Shown here: piece after piece, positions 1-11,195 of the stretch
How the letters are laid out: each line of letters opens with the position of its first letter
Position numbering within the stretch: position 1 is the first letter of the stretch
Source of the DNA: Melieria omissa
Lineage: Eukaryota; Arthropoda; Insecta; Diptera; Ulidiidae
Direction: 5' to 3'
Length of the DNA stretch: 64,000 nucleotides
Assembly (NCBI GenBank): GCA_963971225.1
Contig: OZ020270.1
Coordinates: forward strand, 2,232,001-2,296,000
Position numbers and translations under genes: made by a program
The notes under the pieces: generated by a model
Told to the model about the DNA's origin: nothing
Database searches by the model: none
Seen by the model: only the letters and a program-made list of their open reading frames with translations

Positions 1-660
1 TTTTGAAAAATGAAAAAGATTTGCAAGCTTGGTAAATAAAATGTCATGGTTAACAGAGTCGAATGCTTTTGAGTGGTCAAGAAGAGTCAACAGGGTTTGT
101 TTTTTCGCATCTAACTGTGTTCTGATTTCTTCGGACACATCAATAAGCGCAGTCACACAACTTCTCTTTGTTCTAAAGCCCGATTGTCTTTCGGTTATCA
201 GTTTGTTTTGTAGTAAATATGTACTCAATTGTTTATGGATGAGATGTTCCAATGCCTTTGATAAATAGGACAATATCGCAATTGGTCTAAATTCCCCATT
301 TCCTTTTGGAGTTGGTATTATCTTTGCCATTTTCCAGTTTTGTGGAAATGTTGAGGTGGTAAAAATTGAATTGAAATGATATGTGAAAAATGGCAGCAAT
401 ATTGGGAGGAGTCCTTTTATATATCTAGGGTGCATTTCATCAAATCCCACAGCATTTGATTTAACTGACTGAAATGCTTGCCAAACCTCCAACTGATGCA
501 CACAACAGAAACTAAAAGAATTTTCAGAGCTAGGGTTGTTCTGATTCTGTGTAGCCCCTGGGCGATTTGCATTTGCCATGGTTGCTGGTAAATTCAGAAA
601 ATTTATATTTAGTTGGTTAACATCAGAGGGGCTGATTGACTTGGATATTTTATTGTTGAT
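1..660 (-). pseudogene. LINE A reverse transcriptase, N-terminal part
   Basis: Translating the minus strand gives RT motifs without a starting Met: FRPIAILS near 270-300, a QSGF block near 180 and an SKAFDSVNHDILF block near 30-70. These are the early fingers and palm motifs of a non-LTR RT; the catalytic YADD block would lie beyond the left edge of the window. It follows the endonuclease/linker piece directly. Whether the part outside the window is intact cannot be told. Confidence 0.75.
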
Positions 661-681
661 ACCAATTTTACGTATATGTTG

Positions 682-1236
682 CTACTTTTGCTTTGAGCCA
701 ATGCATGAACTGAATTTACTCTGATATCTTCTTTTTGCTTTTTTAAGTCTGCTTACTACGAGAGCTCTAGCCTTTTTGAATAGTGCATACAAATTTGAAG
801 TTTTATATCTAGCATCGTCACGTTCGCGAATAAGTTTTTTAATGTTATCGTCGAACCACTCCTTTTGTGCAACACGAATTGTTTTGGATTGTATAGGAAC
901 AAACTCATTAAAAAGATTGGAAATGTTATTTTGTAAGAAGTTGACTTGGTCATCAACATGTACCATATGGTATATCTGCGACCAGCCAATTAAAAGGGCA
1001 GCATCATTGAGCAATGAGTAATTAACGTTTTTGAAGTCACGGAAACTGAAAGATTCTTCGGAGTTTATTAGGCTGAAATCGTATTTCAGAAATATAAGGT
1101 CATGTTGATCATATAACAAAATGTGCTCTTTGCTGCTTACTAGAAATAGATCTAGAAGTGTGCTACTCGTTTTTGTAAAGTGCGTCGGGTACGCAGAGTT
1201 GGCTAAGTAGAGTCCAGATGTCAACATTCTATTCAC
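682..1236 (-). pseudogene. LINE A endonuclease C-terminus and linker
   Basis: A 184-codon open stretch encodes the end of an apurinic-like endonuclease (TSSTLLDLFLVS, then a DHDLIF-like motif) and a basic linker rich in KKAKRRYQSK. It has no real start: the open frame is the middle of ORF2, cut at 1236 by the LOA insertion. It ends with a stop at 682, and RT motifs resume below about 660, so ORF2 is broken here by a stop or frameshift. Non-functional remnant. Confidence 0.8.
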
Positions 1237-1351
1237 TAGGTTTCTTTCAACAATAATATTGCTATTAGATTAGATTAGATTTGGGATTCGGACAACACCT
1301 GCCCGAGACACTGCGTCCAAGTAGTGAACTATTGTGTCATGTCCCTCTACG

Positions 1352-1519
1352 TTATTGGAGGAGTTCGTGTCCTCCAATGTTATCTAGGAACTCCTTTAGT
1401 TTCCTTAGATTCATTTCAGACAAATCTCTCGTCTGTATTACCCCCTTCCCTAATATTCGCTTTCTTGCGTGTATTAGGGCAGGGCATTCAGTTATAATAT
1501 GTATAGAAGTCTCTTCTTC
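1352..1519 (-). pseudogene. LOA ORF2 C-terminal end, cut off by LINE B
   Basis: This short piece encodes the last about 55 residues of LOA ORF2. It supplies the H and final C of a CCHC zinc knuckle (SIHIITECP) whose first two cysteines (CRFC) lie at about 5960-6000 on the other side of LINE B. It reads on the minus strand from the duplicated CTTCTTC at 1513-1519 to a TAA at 1352-1354. Joining the two sides across one copy of the duplication keeps frame, which proves they belong together. Confidence 0.85.
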
Positions 1520-1730
1520 TTGTTTATTTATTTATTTATTTATTTAGAAAAAAGTTACACATCTGTACAATATAAGAACTAAGTCTTTTAAATGCACATC
1601 AATCATTAATAAATTTTACAGGAATGAAAGCAAAAACTTAAATCTAATAATAATAATAATATATTAAACCTTACAGCTAGAAGTAGAAGACAAAAATAGT
1701 AGGAAAATTAGAGATGAAAGAGGAGAATAC

Positions 1731-1770
1731 ATAAAGAAGAAGGAGAAGAAGAAGAAGAAGAAGAAGAAGA
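1731..1770. repeat. GAA microsatellite in LINE B 3' UTR
   Basis: An imperfect (AAG)n/(GAA)n run lies between the ORF2 stop at 1813 and the TAAA tail of LINE B. It looks like a simple repeat grown within the 3' untranslated region. Nothing else is recognisable in 1547-1812. Confidence 0.8.
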
Positions 1771-1812
1771 GGTGACCTGCATCCAACACAAAAGTACCTT
1801 GGTACCCTGCGA

Positions 1813-4646
1813 TTAAAGTGATTTAAAATACTCATAAATTCTTGTCTTAAAGTTGTTCCTGTTCAGCCCCGCCCTTATGACCTCAGGAACCGAGTTCCAA
1901 ACCCTCACAGCGTTAATGAAAAATAGTCTTGATGATGTTAAAAAGTTATATTCTGGGACAATCAAATTGTGGTGTCTCCTGGACCTGAAAGGTATGAGCT
2001 TTTCAAACAAATAGTGAGGGATTTTCCACTCCATTAGTCTGTAGATAAATATGCAGTTTTTAGCAGATAGGTAATTTTCAATACTACAGCCTAGTACCTT
2101 ATTCTGCCAAAGGGAAATGTGCTCATACCTTTTAAGTCCGTAGACATATCGCGTGGCATTATTAAATGCTACGTTCACTTTATGCAAAGACACGGAATCA
2201 AGCTTACTATACACAATCTCTGAGTAGGCGATAAGGGGCACAATAAGCTGAACAACCAGCTTACGCCTGGTTTCCAAGGGGGTAAACGAAGCAGAGATAC
2301 GCAGTTTACGCAGTGTAGCATATACCTTGCTCACAACCCCATTTATATGATCACGACAACTTAGATTGTGGTTTACAATAAATCCCAGATTTCTTATTTT
2401 TTCAGTAAATGTAAGCGCACTAGAGCCTAAATATAGCTTAGGAATACTATCAAGGTGAACTACACTATGACAAATAGGCAAAACGTAGGACTTAGACGCA
2501 TTTAGACACAAATAATTGGCAGTAGCCCAGTTAGAGATAGCAGACAGATCACTGTTCATTTTGAAACACAAATCCTCAACAAGGCCAATTCGGCTAGACA
2601 GGTGCATTTGAATATCATCTGCATATGCATAAACATTCACATACTGGCACACAGAGAATACGTCGTTGACAAAGAGACTAAACAACAGAGGACCAAGTAC
2701 TGATCCTTGTGGAACACCTGCACATACCAATCGAGACTGAGACATAGATTTGTTAGATATAACTTTTTGCGTCCGTCCCTCTAGATAACTGGCTATAAGC
2801 TTCAACGCATTGCCACTAAAACCAAAATAATGTTCAAGTTTTGCACACAAGAGAGTATGGTCAACTGAGTCAAAGGCCTTTGAGAAATCAAGCAAACAAA
2901 GAATTGTCAAGTCTCCAATGTCAAACTTAAGTCTAATGTCGTCAAGTATTTTTACCATAGCCGTAGAGCAACTATGCCTAGGCCGAAAACCAGACTGTAG
3001 AGGGGGAAAGAAGGTTGTGTTTTTGTATGAAAGTAGAGATTTGCACTGCCATCAACTTTTCGCACACCTTTGAAAAGGCTGGCAATATACTAACAGGCCT
3101 GTAATCCCCAGGACAAGAAGCATTCGACTTTTTTGCAACAGGCAAAATAACTGCTCTTTTCCACGCAGAAGGAAAGCAAGAACTAGTGAAGCAGTGATTT
3201 ATTACATGAGTAAGTGGACCAATAACAAATTGTAACACAAGCTTCACAAATTTTAAAGATATGCCATCCTCACCAATCGCATTAGATTTAATACCCATTA
3301 TTGACTTGAACACATCAGCCTCACTTACTGCTATAAATTCGAATTTCTCTTTGACATCACAACAAGATGATAAATGTTTTGGCAAAACAGTGCGACTCTC
3401 CTTGTCATTGGCACCAATAAAGAAATCATTTAGAGTTTTCCTTGCCATGAATTTTCAAATTTTTTAGATTGCGCCATAGTTTCCTAGATGGGAGTGAAGG
3501 GTCAAGCTGTGAATTGCTGTAGCAACGCTTTGCATGTCTAATTGTAGCTGTTGCTTCATTACGGGCAGCTTTATATTGACACCAAGCAGTATCTGACCTA
3601 GTTTTACGCCACTTTGCATGCAACTTATTGCGTTTTCTAATAGATAAACGTACTTTAGCATTAAACCAGGGGCATGAACTATTTACAACATGGAAAGTAC
3701 GGAGAGGAACATGTAGATTGAACAAAAAAGTCAAGTTGTCATTAATGAAGTCAAGTTTTTTATCAACAGTTTCAAGAGACCAACACTTATTCCAATCCAC
3801 ACTACACAAGTCAGAAAGCAAGTAGTTGACATTCAACGATTTGAAATCACGGTATACAAAAGTATTACTAAGGTCAGAACGATTCATCACAACATCCCAA
3901 GTACAGAATATTAAATCATGGTCAGAAATGAAAGACATTTGTTCGAACTTCAAGATATGCGACGGGTCAGTAGTAATGAAGTAGTCAAGGAGGCTGGGTA
4001 AGGCGTTATTCGCATACCTAGTTGGTATTGTGTTATTAACCACACATAGTCCTGTAGCTTCTAACCAGTCAAATAGTTTATTTCTGCTGGGGTCATTAAT
4101 TAATAAATTAACATTGAAATCACCACAAATCAGAATACGTTCATACTCAACTAACAGTTCAGACAACTCAACAAAAAGGGGACCAAGGGAACAACATCTG
4201 TGAGGATTGTACGCACACACAATTAAAACTTTAGATACACCATCAGACACTTCACTAAGAATAAATTCTGTGTCACAGTTGATAGACTTAGACAGCAGTC
4301 GTAACTTAAGCGTTTTTTTGCAATATATTGCAACTCCCCCTCCTTTCCTGTGCACGCGATCATGTCTTAGTACGTTATACCCATCAAGAGACAAGTTGAA
4401 ATCAGGGACATCACTGTGAAACCAGGTCTCAGACACACAAATTATATCCACAGAAGACCCCTCAAAAACATACCTAACATGATCAAGTTTGTCATGACTT
4501 AAACTTCTCGCATTAAAATGCACTACATTAAGGCCAACAACTTGTTTACCAAAAATGTCTAAAAGAATTTTTTGATTTTCACTAACGCCAGAGTCAGATT
4601 TATCAGTCAGCCCCATCATCACAGAAAAGGAACAAAACAGAAACAA
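1813..4646 (-). pseudogene. LINE B ORF2: endonuclease and reverse transcriptase
   Basis: ORF2 is read in three adjoining frames. Bases 3426-4646 (406 codons) hold the endonuclease: VVHFNARSLS, a CVSETWF block, GDFNVN and ISDHDLIFC, the expected catalytic Asn, Glu, Asp and His positions. Bases 2978-3448 hold the RT start (YRPVSILPAFSKVCEKL). Bases 1813-2958 hold the RT core with DFSKAFDSVDH, GVPQGSVLGPLLF and the catalytic AYADDIQ. Two frameshifts, near 3440 and 2985, break it. There is no RNase H, as expected for this clade. The codons otherwise look well kept, so the damage is probably recent or partly assembly error. Confidence 0.85.
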
Positions 4647-4662
4647 CCAAAGACAGGCAGGT

Positions 4663-4883
4663 TAGGAGATGCACAGAAAGTGAGTAACTGAGATATAGAA
4701 ATAAGCACGAGAAATGAAAAATACACCAAAAGAAATGAAAGAATGAACAAGAGCAAGTAAAAAGTAAGCACAAACAAAACAAACAGAGAGAGAAAATAGA
4801 AAAATAATGGAGAAGGACACAGATACAATAAGTAATAACATCAAAATAGCTTATATTACATTTTGCAGAAGTCATTGCTGTTT
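4663..4883. other. LINE B spacer between ORF1 and ORF2
   Basis: A-rich, low-complexity sequence on the plus strand separates the two ORFs. Open frames across it are compositional and carry no motif. I see no gene in it. Confidence 0.5.
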
Positions 4884-5734
4884 CTATGCTGCCCCGACGA
4901 TTCCATCAATACCTTTTTTGTCAAATACTTTTACGGCCTCATCACCATCTCGTTTTCTCACCATGATTTGCCCACGTATCGAAAAAGCAGCAACAAGAAG
5001 TTTCTGTCGTTTAAGCTGAGCTGCATTAGTTCACGATTATCCCTAGTTAGACTTTCGTGCACATAAAATTTTGCATTATCATCCAGACCAATATCTCTCA
5101 GAGCAAGAGGCCGCTTGTTGGCTTTACAATAGCCAGCAATGGATTTAAATAGCTGACTGCGAGCATGCTGGGAGAAAAGCTTAACGATGATCGCCGAGTT
5201 GTTGTTACGATTTTTAATGCTCCTCACTGGCAGCCGGAAAACTTCCCGCACTGGGGGCAGCTCGTGCTGAACGGCCTTACACACACGCGAGAAGATCTCC
5301 TCTCCGCTGATATTAGAAGAGTTAGGTATGCCGTTTATTAAGAGATCAGTGGCAACGGCTTCATTCTCGCGTCTCTCTGCCTCTCTTTTTAGTGCAAGAA
5401 CCTCATTTCGCAGCACACCCAACTCTTCACATGAGGTTTCTACTGCCGTTAGCCTCACATCAAGGAACTTTATTGACTTCTTTATATTTAGCAATTCAGC
5501 TGAGAGGTCGTTGAATTTTTGCATTAGCCTCTCTTCACTGTTCTTCACTTGCTCACTCAGCTGCTCAATTATGTGGTCCTTTTGCTGGTCCATTTTCGCC
5601 TCCAGCTGAAGTAACCACGAAGCTGCCGTGGGGCTCTCAACACGACGGCCCTTCGAGAGCATAGGAGTGGCAGAGTCTGTTTTTACCGGTGAGAGCTTCG
5701 TGCTTCTGGTGGTTTTTTTAACAGCAGCCGACAT
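4884..5734 (-). pseudogene. LINE B ORF1 (coiled coil plus RRM-like)
   Basis: ORF1 starts at the ATG at 5734. It encodes an N-terminal Ser/Thr/Lys-rich stretch, a heptad-rich coiled coil at about residues 45-130, and an RNA-recognition-like region beginning near TDLLINGIP. This is the usual nucleic-acid-binding chaperone of such LINEs. The long frame stops at 4958, but a neighbouring frame carries on (AAFSIRGQIMVRKRDG) to a TAG at 4884-4886, so one frameshift near 5000 truncates it. It lies upstream of ORF2 in transcript order. Confidence 0.8.
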
Positions 5735-5953
5735 GTTATGAAATGCAGTTCGAGTGTGGGAGTTGAAAACTTATTTAGTTTAAAATTTGAAGACTTTTTC
5801 AGCAGGTAATTCAGATCTCAGCATCAGCAGCGCGTAGAAAAGTTCATAGGACAACTCCTGGCCAGATCTCAAAAATTTTTTGGCGTTGTTTACGTGGTAA
5901 AACAGGTGGTTGAATCGGCAGCACAAAATTATACGTCTACTCACGACCCATCA

Positions 5954-8900
5954 CTTCTTCCATACAAAATCTGCAAAGTTCGCTGTCCGTTAGTCCCAGA
6001 CGCGCCTTATGCATATTTAGCAGACAGTGTGCACTTAGCATCCCCGTCATGATCTTGAGCTCCTTTCTGCTTAGGTCAATTAGGTACCTGGATTTCCTTT
6101 CCGAGTAGGCTGGAAAGAAAAGCTTGGAGCATCGTTGCCCCATTGTGTTCGACCATTTGTGGTTTGCTCGATTAATGAATTCCTGTTTAACACAATGTCT
6201 GTAATGAGACTTGCTAACACCTATGATTGGTTCAGGTCCGTAGGGCCGGCTAGCAGCCCCTTCCTTTGCCAATCTGTCCGCTTCCTCATTACCATCGTGC
6301 CCACAGTGCGCAGGGATCCAGTGTATTATCACTTGGTTTTCCCTTGAGAGATCCTGGAGAACATTTGCTGTCTCCCAGACCAGTTTGGAGTCAAATGTCA
6401 TCGAGCCTAGGGCCTTGATTGCCGCCTGGCTGTCTGACATTATGATTATCCTTTTCCTTCTAACATTGAATGTTAGTAATTTCCTGGCACACACATTTAT
6501 GGCAAAGACCTCAGCCTGAAAAATCGAGGCTTTGTCCCCAAGACTTACAGAAGACTGGAAACCGGAGCTAAATATTCCTGCCCCTGTTCCTTCTTCTGTC
6601 TTGGACCCATCGGTGTACCAGACAATGTCCTCACACGTGAGACTGATCTTTTTATCAGCCCAGTCCAACCTGTGAGGTATATACGTTGCGTAACTTTTTC
6701 TGAAGAGGTGCTTCTGGGGCATCTGGTCCAGAGGCATCCAAAAGCCTCCATCCCGCCCCCTGTCCCTCAGCAGAGATCGGTGGCCGATTGCCTGTGCATC
6801 CCTTGGTATGGATCCATTATGCATCAGCCTGTGTGTGCTATTGGTTGCTGCCATCTGCACATTCAGTTCCAGCGGTAGCATTCCCAATATAACATTGAGA
6901 GCTGCAGTTGGAGTGGTTCTGAGACATCCTGTTATACAGGTATTCGCTAGTCTCTGTAGTTTCTCTAGCTTAGTCGCAGTTGTTACTTCTGTGGTTTTCT
7001 TCCACCAGACTATCGATCCATAAGTGATAGTTGGCAGAATTACTAGGGTGTAAATCTTCTGAAGCCATTTCGGCCTCAGAGCCCAGTTTTTCCCACAGAT
7101 CCTCTTGCAGCTCCAGAGAGCATTACCTGCTCTTGTAAGCATGCGATCTACGTGGGGTCTCCAGTTCAATTTACTGTCTAGAGTTACCCCTAGGTACTTA
7201 ACCTCCTTCGAGTAGTTAAGTTCTTTACCAAAGATCCTAACCTGTCTTAGGTTTAATTTCCTTTTAAGAGTGAAAGGCACTACAATGGTCTTATCTGGAT
7301 TCACAGACAGTTTCTGTCTGACGCACCAGCACTCCACTGTGTTCAACGCGTTCTGGAGCAAGTCTGAGACGGTTTGTCCATCTCTGCCCCTGACTGCGAT
7401 TACTAGGTCGTCTGCATATGCAATGACTTCATGTCCCTGCTCTGTAAGAGAGCGGATTAGTCCGTCAACGACCACAGACCACAGCAGCGGGGATAGGACT
7501 CCTCTTTGGGGACACCCCCTTGCTGTTTTTGCAGAGAGCTCTACCCCCCCTAAGCTGGACCGAATCACCCTGCTTTCGAGCATTGATGATATCCATCTTA
7601 TGAGAGTGGTAGGCACCTGGAAGTCTTCTAGCGCTGTTTCTATCGCTTCGAAGGTCGTGTAGTTGAAGGCCCCTTCAATGTCTAAGAAACCTGCCAGGCA
7701 GATCTCCTTCACTTCCAGGGACTTCTCAATTTTGCCTACCAGCACTGATAGGGCCGTTTCTGTGGATCTACCTTTCTGATAGGCGTGTTGATTCGTGCTA
7801 AGGGGACACCGGGTTAGAATTTCTTCCCTCAGGAAGCGGTCAACAACCTTTTCCAGTCCCTTTAGCACGAAGGGCATTAGGCTTATTGGCCTGAAGGATT
7901 TAGGGTCCTTTTTGTTGGATCTTCCAGGTTTTGGCAAATAGATCACATTTACTGCTCTCCAGGCCTCTGGAATATATCCATATGCTAGACTGCATGAGTA
8001 TATCTTTGTTAGAATAGGCGCTAGTATATTCATTCCCTTCTGCAAGAGTGCCGGGAAAATGCCATCTCTTCCCGGTGCTTTGTACGGGGCGAATGATTCC
8101 AGCGCCCATTTAACTATTTGCGCATTGCACACGGCTTTGGCCGTTCTCCAATCTTCCCTACTTGGACAATACGACTGTCCCGTACTGTCAATCAGAGGAT
8201 CGGCTGTCAATATGTTCGATCCCGGGAAGTGTGTATTAGTGAGTAGGGCAAGCGATTCCATCTCACTTTTTGTGGAGGACCCATCTGCATCCACTAGAGT
8301 TCCGATTGGACAGGATTTTTCCATCGAGAGGATCTTCTGTAGCTTGCAACTGGAGGACATATCTGATACGTCCTCACAGAACCGCCTAAAAGATTCTCTC
8401 TTGGCCTTCCTGATCTCTTGATTGTATTTAGTGAGGGTCTGGGAGTAGGTCTGCCAGTCATTATTGCGCTTAGCTCTGTTGAACAGTTTCCTTACTTCCT
8501 TCCTTAGCTTGCTAAGGTGACCGCTCCACCATGGCGTCTGCCTCTTAAAGGTCTTGGTCTTTAGGGGACAGTTTTCTTCATAGGCATTGAGGATGGATCC
8601 CTTGATCGTTGTCGAGGCCCTTTCCAATCTGTCTATGGTATCTATCCTATTCTCTATTCGAGAAGGAATAAGCTGTTCCAACTGGCTGCAGTAACTGCCC
8701 CAGTCGGTCTGTCTTTTTGGTCTAAATGACACCTTTTCAAGCTCCCGATTCCCTAATGTGAACCTGATCTGCCTGTGGTCTGAGCATGACGGCTCATCGG
8801 ATACCCGTCAATTACTGACAAGGTTTGTTGTCATTGAGGTTGTCAAGGTCATATCCAAGACTTCCTCTCTGACCCTAGTTACAAACGTAGGACTGTCACC

Positions 8901-9401
8901 ACCATTACATATATTTAAGTCTAAAGCAAGTATAAAGTTGAAAAGTGACTCACCTCTAGCGTTTACGTCGGAGCTGCCCCACATGGTGTGATGGGCGTTC
9001 GCGTCACAGCCAAGTATCAGCTCCATATTGTTGCCCCTAGCAGAGGCAACTAACTGTTCTGCTAGTCTTGGAGGGCAGTGTTCGTCATCCCCAGGGAAGT
9101 ACGCGGACGCTATGATGACCTCCCTGGAGTTCCAGACGATTTTTCCCGCGCAGAGATCCGGTGTAACATAATCTGTTAACGGGAAAAAGGAAATATTATT
9201 GAATATGATGCAGGCTCTGGCTCTCGTGTTCGATTGGCAACATAGTACCTTACCTGCTTGGGATAGCCCTCGAATCTGTCCATTGGTGCTGGTCCATGGT
9301 TCCTGCACCAGGGCTATACTAGGACCCAAGGTGTTCAGGGTCCTAGTTAAGACAGCCGAAGCTGCCACCGCCCTGTGGAGATTGATTTGAACAATCTCCA
9401 T
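5954..9401 (-). pseudogene. LOA ORF2: endonuclease, reverse transcriptase, RNase H
   Basis: ORF2 begins with the ATG at 9401, directly after the ORF1 stop (TAG followed at once by ATG). Domains in order: endonuclease (about 8770-9401: QEPWTS, GCDANAHHTMWG, CSDHRQI); RT (RPISLMPF, GFLDIEGAFN, GCPQRGVLSPLLW, catalytic AYADDLV); RNase H (WYTDGS, AEVFAI, SDSQAA, HCGHDGNEEAD); then the start of a CCHC knuckle. A TGA at 8808-8810 interrupts the endonuclease where a Trp codon is expected, since the same frame continues on both sides. The C-terminus is cut by LINE B and resumes at 1352-1519. RNase H and the GCPQRGV motif place it in the LOA/R1-like group. Confidence 0.9.
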
Positions 9402-10751
9402 CTATGCTTGCGGTCCCTTCGTGTGAGATCCCGCACGCTTACCTCCTCTACCCCTCGTCTGCACCCGTTCAATACTGCCCGGAGTATTTGCAGACTTATC
9501 CAACAGGCCCAGCCGTCTGGACGGATTTGCCACTCCAGTCAACCTTGTCTGTCGGACGGGCTTAGCTGAGGTAGGCTTTGCGGGCCCCACCAATGCCTGT
9601 CTTGGCGTCCTGTCACTGGTCCGTTCAACTGTTTTGTCGGTCCGTGTGACGGGTTGCGTCCGTCCGCCAGCCGGCGGTCGGTCCCCGCTTACCCGCGCCA
9701 GTGCTTGTGCGCTGGTGGATGGTCTTGCCTCATCCACCCTAGCGTTTGACGTCGTCTTGTCCGTGCCGCCGCCCCTGGTCACCGATATCTTGGTCCCCTG
9801 GTCACGCTTAACCCTGAACTGAACTCTTCCCAGCTCAAAGAAGGGAAGGTCCTTCAGCGCAGACAGTTGCGCAACCGAGGGATCATCGATGGCCAGTGTC
9901 AACGTTGTTCCCTGCGCCGCGACAGACCTGTTCAGTACCTTCCAGTTGCCTGTTGGTAGTGAACGGTTCTGCGTATGGAGCATCCGAAGAATATCGTCGG
10001 CTGGGAGAGAGCAGCCGGGGAAGAACGCAGTGGCTACGCTGGGCTTGGGAATGTCATTACCCTCCACTAGTTTCACCTTCTTCTCCGCCAGCTGGGGTTT
10101 CGACATTATCCCCCTCAGCCAATTCCTCGATGCCTCATCGGCGCAGTTCACAATTATCCACCCTGGCTTGAAGGAGCATCCTTGGAACCGAATTTGAGGG
10201 GCATCAACGGGCAGCTTACGCAGCTCCTCCTTGATAGCCCCCTCTATCGCCCTCTGCTCCTCCAAGTTTAAGTGGACAGCCGGGAATTCGTCCGGCAGAA
10301 TCCCTACCTTGATCGCTGCAGCAGCTTCAGCAAAGGACGGACTAAACTTCGTCCTCTTCGGTGCGGGTTGTGCCGCTCCGATTCTGCTGCAGCCATCAGC
10401 TTCGACCACCTTCGTTGTCTCAGCCAAGACAGCTTTGAGAGCCTCCTCGTAGGGCGTACCTGCCGCCATCAGCTTCCTCAGCCCCTTCTTCTGAGAAGTC
10501 GTTAACCGCTTTCTCTTCAGAGAGATGGCTTCGGTAGCTTCTACCAGCGCAGGTAGACCCTGCGATAGTGCCCCCTCAACTGCCAAAGTTGACGTGGTGG
10601 TCGAACTACCTTGTGAACACTCACTGTTCACCCTGCTCCTAGTCGGTCGGTCTCTCCAACCGCTAGGCAAACTTTCAGCAGATTGCTGATCAATGGCGTC
10701 AGTCTTTCCGACGTCCATACCATCCGAGGCTAGTGTAGAAGAGCTCATCAT
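9402..10751 (-). CDS. LOA ORF1, gag-like RNA-binding protein
   Basis: An open 449-codon frame starts at the ATG at 10751 (MMSSST); a longer reading to 10958 would need a GTG start and an implausible leader. It has a Lys-rich N-terminal third, a central Ala-rich helical part, a region near GCSFKPGWIIVNCADE resembling the DUF4780-type fold of LOA ORF1 proteins (recalled, not searched), and an Arg/Thr/Pro-rich basic tail ending in a GRGGKRAG stretch. It presumably coats element RNA. The stop TAG abuts the ORF2 ATG, which suggests termination-reinitiation coupling. No internal lesion seen. Confidence 0.8.
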   Translation of the reverse strand: MMSSSTLASDGMDVGKTDAIDQQSAESLPSGWRDRPTRSRVNSECSQGSSTTTSTLAVEGALSQGLPALVEATEAISLKRKRLTTSQKKGLRKLMAAGTPYEEALKAVLAETTKVVEADGCSRIGAAQPAPKRTKFSPSFAEAAAAIKVGILPDEFPAVHLNLEEQRAIEGAIKEELRKLPVDAPQIRFQGCSFKPGWIIVNCADEASRNWLRGIMSKPQLAEKKVKLVEGNDIPKPSVATAFFPGCSLPADDILRMLHTQNRSLPTGNWKVLNRSVAAQGTTLTLAIDDPSVAQLSALKDLPFFELGRVQFRVKRDQGTKISVTRGGGTDKTTSNARVDEARPSTSAQALARVSGDRPPAGGRTQPVTRTDKTVERTSDRTPRQALVGPAKPTSAKPVRQTRLTGVANPSRRLGLLDKSANTPGSIERVQTRGRGGKRAGSHTKGPQA

Positions 10752-11195
10752 CTGGTTCGTGCGGCCACCTACTCCGACGAGACTTTTCGGTGGCCATTGC
10801 AAAGTGTGGGGACGGGAAGGTCGCCCATGACAGAGCCCCATGCCATGGGAAGTCCAAAATACTACCCGAGGTGGACAGGTATCGGGTAGGCTCCGTACTA
10901 CTACAGCCGGTATACCCCCTGGCTGCAAACCATCCAATGGGCACGGGTCGCATAACACCCTGGATTAGGGGGAGGAAAGGAGATAGGGATAAGACGGAAC
11001 CTGGGCATAGGGATGTATAGGAGATTGGGAAGTGACTAGTTAGCCAGCCACCAAGGGCATATACAAGATCGTACCCCGGTGGCTGTTTCCAGCGGCCACC
11101 ACGAGGAGGTCTAGTCACATTCCGCCAGTTCTACCGCCACCACCAGCTGGACTACCAAGCTGGTAGTAGCAGAAGAGTAGGCAGCAGACCGCTTT
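10752..11195 (-). promoter_or_regulatory. LOA 5' leader
   Basis: GC-rich sequence between the element's 5' end (fixed by the duplication at 11196) and the ORF1 start. An internal promoter is expected here for a non-LTR element, but I cannot point to a specific site. No other gene is seen. Confidence 0.5.

Larger units (their letters stand above)
1..1267 (-). mobile_element. LINE A (CR1/Jockey type), distal segment
   Basis: This is the downstream half of a non-LTR retrotransposon read on the minus strand; it continues past the left edge. It holds the end of the endonuclease, the linker and the start of reverse transcriptase. The upstream half lies at 11196-13915. The two halves are separated by an LOA element and share the 12-bp duplication ATATTGCTATTA at 1256-1267 and 11196-11207. 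The codons of the endonuclease GDFNSNI region run on smoothly when one copy of the duplication is removed, so this is a target-site duplication and not chance similarity. The clade call rests on the endonuclease and RT motifs; CR1 versus Jockey is not resolved. Confidence 0.85.
1520..5953 (-). mobile_element. LINE B (CR1/Jockey type), nearly full length
   Basis: A 4.4-kb non-LTR retrotransposon on the minus strand carries ORF1 (4884-5734) and ORF2 (1813-4646) and ends in a TAAA-type repeat tail (TTTATTTA on the plus strand, 1520-1546). It sits inside the zinc-knuckle codons of LOA ORF2 with a 7-bp duplication CTTCTTC at 1513-1519 and 5954-5960. A 5' leader of about 220 bases lies at 5735-5953. 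ORF1 has one frameshift and ORF2 has two; the RT catalytic YADD is present. Confidence 0.9.
1268..11195 (-). mobile_element. LOA-clade LINE (about 5.5 kb plus nested LINE B)
   Basis: A near full-length LOA/Loner-type retrotransposon lies on the minus strand with ORF1 (9402-10751) and ORF2 (5954-9401 continued at 1352-1519). ORF2 carries endonuclease, RT and RNase H. A 5' leader spans 10752-11195. The 3' end is a short run of ATTAG repeats at 1263-1280. It is flanked by the 12-bp duplication ATATTGCTATTA (1256-1267 and 11196-11207) inside LINE A, and is itself interrupted by LINE B at 1520-5953. Damage seen in its own coding sequence is one nonsense codon (8808-8810) plus the LINE B insertion, so it is a fairly young copy. 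Confidence 0.9.

Noticed and set aside
9634..10505. Several long plus-strand frames opposite LOA ORF1
   Set aside because: They are antisense shadows of a GC-rich coding region whose minus-strand frame is continuous for 449 codons.
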